Source: Hymenobacter sp. BRD67 (GTDB taxonomy: Bacteria; Bacteroidota; Bacteroidia; Cytophagales; Hymenobacteraceae). Taken from it: 64,000 nucleotides of DNA. Positions 57,234 to 64,000 of the stretch are shown here, piece by piece; the stretch's first letter is position 1; every line of letters starts with the position of its first letter. The stretch spans positions 4,216,001-4,280,000 of the forward strand of contig NZ_CP053904.1 of assembly GCF_013256425.1 (NCBI RefSeq), read 5' to 3'. The notes below the pieces were generated by a model. The model saw only the letters and a program-made list of their open reading frames with translations, was not told the origin of the DNA and did not search any database. The position numbers and the translations under genes were made by a program.

Positions 57234-58444
57234 ATGACCACCTTCTTTTCCCTGCGACGACTCTTGCTGTCGGCCCTACTGCTGGGCACCCTGACCGCCC
57301 GCGGCCAGGGGGTGGGCATCGGCACCACCGCCCCTGATGGCTCGGCCCGGCTCGACGTCACCTCCACCACTCAGGGGCTGCTGCCCCCGCGCCTGACGGC
57401 AGCCCAGCGGGCGGCCATCGCCAGCCCCGCCGCCGGCCTGCTCGTGTTTCAGACTGACGGTACCCCAGGCATCTACTACTATACCGGCGTGGCCTGGGTG
57501 AATCTGACCACCGGTCGGGTACCGGATGCTACGGGCTCAACGGTGCCGGCCAATGGGACGGTGGTGAGCACGCTGGCCGGCTCGGGCGGCTCGGGCAGCG
57601 CCGACGGCACGGGCACGGCAGCCAGCTTCAACAACCCCATCGGGGTGGCCGTGGACGCGGCTGGCACGGTGTACGTGGCGGACCAGCGCAACCAGCTGAT
57701 TCGCAAAATCACGGCCGCGGGGGTCGTAAGTACGCTAGCCGGCACGGCCAACTTCCCGGGCAGCGCTAACGGCACTGGCACAGCCGCAAGTTTCAACAGC
57801 CCCGCCGGGGTGGCCGTGGACGCGGGTGGTACGGTGTACGTGGTGGACCAGCATAATAACCTGATTCGCAAAATCACGGGGGCCGGGGTAGTGAGCACGC
57901 TGGCCGGGACAGGCACGGCGGGCAGCGCCAACGGCACGGGCACGGCCGCCAGTTTTAACTACCCCGCCGGGGTGGCCGTGGACGCGGGTGGTACGGTGTA
58001 CGTGGCGGACCAGCGCAATAACCTAATTCGCAAAATCACGGCCGCGGGGTGGTGAGCACACTGGCGGCCGGCTTCAACAGCCCGGCTGGCGTGGCCGTGG
58101 ACGCGGGCGGCACGGTGTACGTGGCGGACCAGAATAATAACCTAATTCGCAAAATCACGGCGGCCGGGGTCGTAAGCACACTGGCGGCCGGCTTCAACGG
58201 CCCCGCCGGGGTGGCTGTAGACGCGGGCGGCGCGGTGTACGTAGCGGACCAGTTCAACCAGCTGATTCGCAAAATCACGGCGGCGGGGGTGGTGAGCACG
58301 CTGGCCGGGACAGGCACGCCGGGCAACGCCAACGGCACGGGCACGGCCGCCAGCTTCAGCTACCCTACCGGGGTGGCTGTGGACGCAGGTGGTACGGTGT
58401 ACGTGGCCGACTTTTTCAACAACCTGATTCGGGTCATCAAATAG
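57234..58444 (+). CDS. NHL-repeat secreted protein, frameshifted
   Basis: About 403 residues after repair. A signal peptide ends near LTARGQG. The N-terminal part (GIGTTAPDGSARLDVTSTTQ, GLLPPRLTAAQRAAI) looks like the collagen-like/T4-fibre start common in Bacteroidota surface proteins. It is followed by six NHL repeats, each with SFN-PAGVAVDAGGTVYVAD-NNLIRKI, then VVSTLAG. The repeats alternate between about 54 and 40 residues. One G is missing in the run 58046-58049. NHL repeats form beta-propellers; function unknown. It directly follows the previous secreted protein (41 bp). Confidence 0.82.
57590..58440 (+). repeat. tandem DNA repeats encoding NHL units
   Basis: Six tandem copies anchored on gtggacgcgg-type sequence at about 57651, 57816, 57978, 58097, 58217 and 58379. 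Spacings are 165, 162, 119, 120 and 162 bp. The units therefore come in a long (about 162) and a short (120) form; the 119 includes the missing base. High identity between copies suggests recent amplification. Confidence 0.75.
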
Positions 58445-58709
58445 GGAGGGAGCCGCGTAAAGGTGGCCAGCAGTAGGGCTACTCGTTCGATTGTTGGAAA
58501 AGACAACCCCCGACTGGCCAAACGTTGGCGCTACAAGGTTTTTTGGACCGCGGCCCTGGCCTAACCGGGGAAGCCGCGCGACGCCGGCCACCGCCCCTGA
58601 ACGTGGGGTTCTCCTTCTAACGGGATACTGTTGGCGAATTGGTCTTGGAGTAAAAAAGCTATTTTCGGAGGCGCCTTAATCGCTTCTGCTCTGCACCCCA
58701 ACCCAGCAC

Positions 58710-59018
58710 GCCTGTTTCGACCCAAACGCGCCAGGTAGCACAGGCGGCTTTTCCGCGCGGCAATTGCTACCTGCAACTGCGCGATACCCTGGGCACCCTA
58801 TATGACGATGCCCTCTTTGCCGACTTATTTCCGCAACGGGGCAAGCGGCCCAGGCTCCCTGGTAGTTAGGGCTGGTGACGCTGCTGCAATTCGCCGAAAA
58901 TCTCTCCGACCGCCAAGCGGCCGATACCTTGCGCAGTCGCCTTGACTGGAAGTATCTGCTGGGCTTGGAGTTGACCGATGCCGGGTTTGATTTTAGCATT
59001 TTGGGATGGTCTAGTTGA
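58710..59018 (+). pseudogene. IS1182-type transposase N-terminal remnant
   Basis: The plus strand reads FPRGNCYLQLRDTLGTLYDD, ALFADLFPQRGKRP, then after a frame break LVTLLQFAENLSDRQAADTL and RSRLDWKYLLGLELTDAGFD. This is the N-terminal region of IS1182-family DDE transposases. It has internal stops (tag near 58868) and ends after FDFSILG, so only about 100 codons remain; no terminal repeats are seen. Real decay. Confidence 0.75.
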
Positions 59019-59071
59019 GCAGCAGCTACTGTGTTAAAAAGCAGCAGCCAGAGAGAAAGCAGGGGGCGCAT
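59013..59071 (-). pseudogene. signal peptide of a gene cut by the IS remnant
   Basis: On the minus strand MRPLLSLWLLLFNTVAAAQ is a textbook signal peptide. The frame continues into the antisense of the transposase remnant (QLDHPKMLKSN...), so the mature protein is lost. The ATG lies three bases after the TAG of the fragment at 59075, giving an operon-like arrangement. Confidence 0.5.
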
Positions 59072-59074
59072 CGG

Positions 59075-59300
59075 CTAAAAGGGAATCTGCACGGCCACCG
59101 TGTTGAGCGGACCAGGCTTTACCTCTTCATAACCTTGCGATGAACTGCCGGTAGCTTGGTCTATGATGCCCCACGCGACAGATGTCTTAACTCCCATAGC
59201 TTGAGTGGGACGAATTAGGACAGTGTCTTTAGGATTATAAAGCAACAAACCCCAGAACCTGAATAGATTTCTATAGTAATATAATACATTTTTGAGGTAT
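59075..59300 (-). pseudogene. C-terminal fragment of an unidentified protein
   Basis: The minus strand encodes about 73 in-frame codons with no start: YLKNVLYYYRNLFRFWGLLL, YNPKDTVLIRPTQAMGVKTS, VAWGIIDQATGSSSQGYEEV and KPGPLNTVAVQIPF, stop 59075-59077. The composition is protein-like. I do not recognise the family. The 5' part is missing (stop just upstream). Confidence 0.4.
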
Positions 59301-59339
59301 TCCTAAGCTGGAGCTTAAACCAAGCTGGGGCATAAGTCG

Positions 59340-59400
59340 GGATAATAATGCCATTATTCCTACGCCCAGCCGTGAGGCTGGGAACCAGGCCTCAGTCGGT
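59340..59400. repeat. REP-like hairpins
   Basis: aataatg / cattatt (59344-59350 and 59352-59358) and cccagcc-gtga-ggctggg (59365-59382) form two adjacent hairpins in a gene-free AT-rich stretch. The second has the look of REP elements mobilised by REP-associated tyrosine transposases. Confidence 0.4.
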
Positions 59401-59556
59401 AATATAGCCAGGGGGCGCAGAGGCTATAGGCAAGATTTTTAGGCCTAACCACTTAGTAGTAAGTAAAATGCACCTGGTGAATTTAGGCTTTAGAAATGAG
59501 TTGTCTCATGACAGTATTTAAATAAATTATATATTATCCGTGCTATTCATTGGCCG

Positions 59557-62176
59557 TTACAGCCGGGCGCCCACCACCACGGTTTTCTTATACTCGCGCC
59601 GCTCGCCACCGCTTGGTCCGAATAATTCAATAAATACTATATAATATCCGATGGCTGCTTTGCGGCCGCGCTCATCCAGGCCGTCCCATTGCACAAAGCC
59701 GGTGGTGGGCAGGCTTTCGTTGCGCAGTAGCCGGCGCGTGAGCTGGCCCAGGGCATCGTACACCGTTACGGAGCCCACGTAGCCGGGCTGGTCGAGCTGG
59801 TAGTTGAGGGTGGTAAAATCCTGCTGGCCATCGTCGTCGGGCGTAAACAGCTCGGGCACCAGGCTCAGCTCCTGGCCGTTGCCCACCGCATCCTGGGCCT
59901 GCGAGTTGGGGCGGCCGGGCGTGGCCGAGCCCGCCGCACTGGCCGCCGAGTGGAAGTTGCCGGCCAGGCTCGGCCCGGCGGCCCGAATGCGTTCCAGCGA
60001 CACCCCCGCCTGGGTACTCAGCAGGCTGAGATGCTGGCTTTTGTTGTACTCATAGTGGTCGAGCTCAGTGCCGCGCTGGTCGTACACCGATATAGTGCCG
60101 GCGCTATTATCCAGGGCCGGAAAGCCACTTACGGCCAGCAGCGCCGCCGCGTCGCTGCTCGTGGGGTACTGCGCTTGCAGAATATCGGGGCCGAAGTGAG
60201 CGCCACCAGCTGGCCGGGCGCCAGCACGTAGGGCACGGGGGGGCTGATAATGGCCGTGCCCGTACCGCTGGTCTTTTGATGCGAAAGCTGATAGCCTTGC
60301 AGGCTGACGTAGCGCAGCGAGCGGTTGAGCAGCTCCACAAAGTACACGCCGCCGGGCGCGTGGTTGAATAATACCTCATTTAGGACGATATCGCCGGGCT
60401 GTGCGGCCTCGGGCAGCGCCACGTTGGTAGCGCGGAGCGGCCCGCTGGCGTTGCCGGCGCAGTCGGTGGCACGGGCTACGGTCAGGGTCAGGGGCTGGCT
60501 GGGTTGCAGGGCAGGGCTCACCGCCAGGTCAACGGCCCGGAAATCGGGGCCAAGGGGCGCAGCCCGGCTCACAACCGGTACTGTGCTGGCGCTGCCCTGC
60601 ACGGCGTAGAGGGCCGGATTGGCAGCAGCGGCACTGTCCAGCTTCTCGCCAAAATACACCCGGATGGTGCTGGCCGTGAGCGCTACGGCGCGCAGCAGCG
60701 TGGGAGGTGTGCGGTCGGGGTTGGCGGTGGCTACGCTGTTGCGGCGGCCGGGCGTGCCGCCGCTGGCATCCTGGCTGGCCTGCCAGTTTTCGGCCCCGCC
60801 GCAGTAGTTGGCGGGGTCGAGCATTTCGAGCGACCACCCGCCGGCGGCCTTGCGCTGGTCGCGGTACCAGGTATCAGCATAGGCTACTTCAAACAGGGTA
60901 GTGCCGTCGCGGCCGCGCAGCACCAACTGGTCGCCGGCATTGGTGAGCGAGGGGAAGTTGGTCGGCCCATACACCTTGCCATACGATGCAAACTGCGCGG
61001 TGCGCGTCGAGCCGCACACCACGGCGTACTGGCCAGGCAGCAGCCGGGCGGTATCGGGCAGCACGGCGGCCGTGCTGCTGCCGGGCTTCAGCAGGCGCAC
61101 CCCGCGCAGGCTCAGTACTTTGCCGGGTGTATTATTATAAAGCTCCACAAACTCCGACGCGGGCAGGCCCACCACCGGCGTTTCGCGGGCCATTATCTCG
61201 GTAATGAGCAGCTCGCCCGGCTTTGGGGCCACCGGCACGCCCGCAAAAGTTGCCGGTAGCGGGCCCGCCGCGAGGTTGCCGTACAGGTCGGCTACCTGCC
61301 GAACTTGCAGCTGGTTAGTGCTGGAAAAATCTGTCGCGAAAGTCAGCCGCACTACGGCCGGGTTGAGCGCCGATACCTGGGCCGTGGCCGGTACTGCGCC
61401 CGTAGCCAGCCGGTAATGCGCCGGCTGGCTGGCGGCCGCAGAATCTACGGCTTCGTTAAAAACCGCGTCTACGGTGCGGGCATCCACGGCGACGGCCCGC
61501 ACCAGCAGCGGCGCCGTGGTATCGGTTACAAAAAAATCGTCGAAGTAAAAATTCCTGCCATTGGCCGACGAGTACAGCAGCGACACGCCCACCGTGGCGC
61601 TGCGCTGGTACGTGTTGTCGGTGGCCGGCGAATTGGGCTCGGCCCCGAAGCTGCGGCCGCCGCTCAGGTCGCGGGCCAGCGTCCATTGCCCTTGCACCGA
61701 CCGGGTTACGCGCACCCGCACCAGGTTGTTGGTGGTGCTGAGGCTGCCGCTTTGCCCGTCGATAAGCACCACGGCTGTGCGGGCCGAGTCTTTGCGAAAC
61801 AGGCTGACCTTGCCCCGGTACCGCCCAGCCGCACGAAGTAGCCTTTGGTGGCCGGGCTCCGGAGGTCGGCCTGCGAGGCCAGCAGCCACACATCGGCCAG
61901 GTTGCCCGACGAGGTGACCAGCTTCAGATTGGCCCAGAATTCCCAGGTAGTGCCGGTGCTGGCCTGGCACGGCGTCACGAGCTGGAGCTGGGTGCCCGTT
62001 ACGGCCGGGCCGTTGCTTTGCAGGGTCTGGCTGGTCACCACAAAGCTGCCCACGTCGCCGCTCCAGGCCGGGTTGTGGGTGAAATTACCATCGGCAAACG
62101 TCTCGACGAGCTGGGCGTGGCCGGCTTGCGGCAATAAGGTAAATAGGCTAAGTACTAGAGTGTAAAGCTGCTTCAT
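59557..62176 (-). CDS. lamin-tail domain secreted protein with FlgD-like C-terminal domain, two frameshifts
   Basis: About 873 residues after repair. Signal peptide MKQLYTLVLSLFTLLPQAGH AQ. The N-terminal jelly roll (FADGNFTHNPAWSGDVGSF) is followed by Ig-like and lamin-tail domains (GELLITEIMARETPVVGLPA, SEFVELYNNTPGK; later GDIVLNEVLFNHAPGGVYFV). The end LVPELFTPDDDGQQDFTTLN, GSVTVYDALGQLTRRLL is a FlgD-like/gliding-motility-type C-terminal domain. Breaks at the C-run 61813-61816 (restores GGKVSLFRKDSARTA) and the G-run 60187-60190 (restores PDILQAQYPTSSDAA). Surface-exposed, possibly T9SS-exported; role unknown. Confidence 0.85.
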
Positions 62177-62290
62177 TAAAAAATAGTCGAATTAGATTTT
62201 AGCGCCTAAATAACGAATTTATTCCGACATTTGCCCGTTAGCGGCCGGCGCGCAGCTGCCCGACTAACGAGCCGCTTTACTGCTACCCTC

Positions 62291-63283
62291 ATGAAGATTG
62301 CTGTTGTGGGTGCCACCGGCCTGGTGGGCACCGAAATGCTGAAAGTGCTGGCCGAGCGCCGCTTTCCCGTAACCGAGCTGCTGCCCGTAGCTTCGGCTAA
62401 ATCGGTGGGCCAGCTGGTTCATTTTCAAGGCAAAGACTACCCCGTGGTGAGCATGGAAGCGGCCATCGCGGCCCGGCCGGCCATTGCCATCTTCTCGGCC
62501 GGCGGCAGCGTGTCGCTGGAGTTTGCGCCCCGGTTTGCGGAGGTAGGTACCGTGGTGGTCGATAACTCTTCGGCCTGGCGCATGGACCCCACCAAGAAGC
62601 TGGTAGTGCCCGAAGTAAATGCGGCGGTGCTTACCAAGGAAGATAAAATTATTGCCAATCCCAACTGCTCAACGATTCAGCTGGTAGTGGCGCTCAACGA
62701 CTTGCACAAAAAATACCAGGTCGAGCGCATCGTCGTCAGCACTTATCAGAGTGTAACCGGCACCGGCAAAAAAGCCGTCGACCAGCTCCTGCAAGAGCGG
62801 GCGGGCGAGCCCGTGACCAGCCCCGCTTACCCGCACGCCATCGACCTGAACGTGCTGCCCCATATCGATGTGTTTCAGCCCAACGGCTACACCAAAGAGG
62901 AGCTGAAAATGGTGAATGAGACGAAGAAAATCATGGGCGACGACAGCATCCGCGTCACCGCCACCTGCGTGCGCGTGCCCGTGATGGGCGGCCACTCCGA
63001 GTCGGTGAATATAGAGTTTGCGCAGGATTTTGACCTCGCCGAAGTGCGCGATATCCTGGGTCGCACTGCGGGCGTGGAGGTGGTAGACGACCCCGCGCAA
63101 AACGTGTACCCCATGCCCAAAGACAGCCACGGCCGCGACGCCGTGCTGGTGGGCCGCCTGCGCCGCGACGAAACCCAGCCCAACACCCTCAATATGTGGG
63201 TGGTAGCTGATAACCTCCGCAAAGGGGCCGCTACCAACGCCGTACAGATTGCCGAGTACCTAGTGGCCAAAGGACTGGTGTAG
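62291..63283 (+). CDS. asd: aspartate-semialdehyde dehydrogenase
   Basis: 330 residues, standard length. It reduces aspartyl-4-phosphate with NADPH to aspartate semialdehyde, feeding lysine/diaminopimelate, threonine and methionine synthesis. MKIAVVGATGLVGTEMLKVL is the nucleotide-binding start. VVDNSSAWRMDP and the catalytic Cys in IIANPNCSTIQLVVAL follow. CVRVPVMGGHSESVNIEF carries the catalytic His, and NLRKGAATNAVQIAEYL closes the domain. The start is set at 62291; an upstream extension lacks homology. It links to metX/metY through homoserine. Confidence 0.97.
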   Translation: MKIAVVGATGLVGTEMLKVLAERRFPVTELLPVASAKSVGQLVHFQGKDYPVVSMEAAIAARPAIAIFSAGGSVSLEFAPRFAEVGTVVVDNSSAWRMDPTKKLVVPEVNAAVLTKEDKIIANPNCSTIQLVVALNDLHKKYQVERIVVSTYQSVTGTGKKAVDQLLQERAGEPVTSPAYPHAIDLNVLPHIDVFQPNGYTKEELKMVNETKKIMGDDSIRVTATCVRVPVMGGHSESVNIEFAQDFDLAEVRDILGRTAGVEVVDDPAQNVYPMPKDSHGRDAVLVGRLRRDETQPNTLNMWVVADNLRKGAATNAVQIAEYLVAKGLV

Positions 63284-63304
63284 CGCTGAAATCCCAGCAT
63301 TATG

Positions 63305-63366
63305 GAGAGAATAGCGAAGCATTATGGTCGCGCCGTTTGTGCGAGTCGAGGCTTCGCTATTCTCTC
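63305..63366. terminator. hairpin between asd and the CPBP protease
   Basis: gagagaatagcgaagc (63305-63320) pairs perfectly with gcttcgctattctctc (63351-63366) around a 30-nt loop, between the convergent ends of asd (63283) and the CPBP gene (63395). Confidence 0.55.
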
Positions 63367-63394
63367 TATGCTACGTCTTTCATCCTTCAGCCTG

Positions 63395-64000
63395 TCAGCT
63401 TATTGCGTGGCCAATAGTGAGTGCGGTGTTTACAAGGCAGTGCGAGGCTACCGCAGCCCATACAGAGCCCGTACGCTCGCGCACCCATAAAAAAAGTAGT
63501 CCCATCAACCCGTAATAAGCCGCATCGGGAAATGGAAAGTGCAACAGCGATTGCCACCACCAAGCATGCGTTAGTGTCTGCCAGCCGTTGCCCAGAAGAG
63601 AAACAGACCAAAATCTGATGCCATGACCCAGCGCAAATAATAGTACTCCTACCAGTCCGCCCCAGCTAGTGCGGGTGCCTGGCAGCGGTATTGTGTGGGG
63701 AAACACTCGGCCAAGCAAGCCAAGTAATATTCCGCGGTAAAACAGTTCTTCTTCCAGTCCCGGAACGATGGCATAGAATAGCTGCTCGTGCCACCAGAGC
63801 GGCGCGAAGGCATGCCGCGAAAAATAGGCGTCGGCAAAAAGGACAAGTAATACCAACCCCACAACGGGCACTACCACACGTAGCGAGGCCCGCGATGGCC
63901 CGCGTAAACCGGTTTCGTCAGCTGTTACCCAACCCGCCAGTAAACATAAAATAGAAACCAGAAGGGCAACTACCTTAGTAGTCCAGTTGATGGGATGGTA
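63395..64000 (-). CDS. CPBP family intramembrane metalloprotease, N-terminus beyond the window
   Basis: The visible 201 codons are open to the window edge (YHPINWTTKVVALLVSILCL ... continuing into VVVPVVGLVLLVLF), so the start lies outside. The CPBP (Abi/CAAX-protease) motifs are present: EEELFYRGILLGLLG (EExxxR), ALGHGIRFWS (His) and ASHCLVNTALTIGHA (HxxxN), with at least four transmembrane segments. Members process prenylated proteins or act in bacteriocin self-immunity. Substrate unknown. Confidence 0.88.
   Translation of the reverse strand, partial: YHPINWTTKVVALLVSILCLLAGWVTADETGLRGPSRASLRVVVPVVGLVLLVLFADAYFSRHAFAPLWWHEQLFYAIVPGLEEELFYRGILLGLLGRVFPHTIPLPGTRTSWGGLVGVLLFALGHGIRFWSVSLLGNGWQTLTHAWWWQSLLHFPFPDAAYYGLMGLLFLWVRERTGSVWAAVASHCLVNTALTIGHAIS

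Overview
The window looks like a chromosomal segment of a GC-rich Bacteroidota, most likely a Hymenobacter-like member of the Cytophagales (inferred from gene content, not from a search). Lineage markers are a SusC/SusD pair, several TonB-type outer-membrane proteins, type IX secretion C-terminal domains, lamin-tail and delta-60 repeat secreted proteins, DUF1501/DUF1800 neighbours and a CPBP protease. Genes lie on both strands in short operons, and there is no rRNA operon or prophage. One tRNA, Thr(CGT), is present.

Layout. 0.2-6.6 kb: a DUF3850 protein, an alpha/beta hydrolase, a secreted prolyl oligopeptidase, an O6-alkylguanine-DNA alkyltransferase, a GH1-like protein and a CDF cation transporter. 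7.0-23.3 kb: a carbohydrate-utilisation locus with a LacI-type regulator, two minus-strand glycoside hydrolases, a SusC/SusD pair, a GH2 beta-glucuronidase candidate, a mannonate oxidoreductase-type SDR, mannonate dehydratase (uxuA) and a GH43 enzyme. Its divergent promoter region carries two LacI-type operators inside a 37-bp inverted repeat. 23.3-30.7 kb: a gene-poor stretch with short hairpin repeats, the tRNA, an LD-carboxypeptidase, a T9SS esterase, metX and metY. metY has a long 5' leader in which a tiny ORF with four consecutive Cys codons precedes competing hairpins. 30.7-43.8 kb: LysM protein, lipoprotein, flippase-like membrane protein, TonB receptor, dxs, delta-60 protein, aldo/keto reductase, DUF4136 lipoprotein, an oxidoreductase remnant and a pirin. 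43.9-45.6 kb: a two-gene cassette (ABC/OLD-type ATPase plus PD-(D/E)XK-like protein) that is a candidate defence module. 45.7-64 kb: a sorbosone/PQQ-type dehydrogenase with cytochrome c, DUF389, hydrolase, envelope proteins, DUF1501/DUF1800, NHL-repeat and lamin-tail proteins, an IS1182-type transposase remnant, asd and a partial CPBP protease.

How the genes work together. In the sugar locus, SusC/SusD would import oligosaccharides, the glycosidases would trim them, and released glucuronate would pass through fructuronate and mannonate (SDR) to 2-keto-3-deoxygluconate (UxuA). UxaC and KDG kinase/aldolase are not in this window. metX and metY together make homocysteine from homoserine and sulfide, and asd supplies the homoserine precursor.

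Caution on sequence quality. Sixteen otherwise well-conserved genes contain 28 apparent frame breaks. All but one are consistent with loss of a single base, mostly in runs of G or C. The simplest reading is homopolymer error in the assembly, so these genes are annotated as whole genes with the frameshift noted, not as true pseudogenes. Genuine decay is limited to the oxidoreductase remnant near 42.6 kb and the transposase-disrupted stretch near 59 kb.
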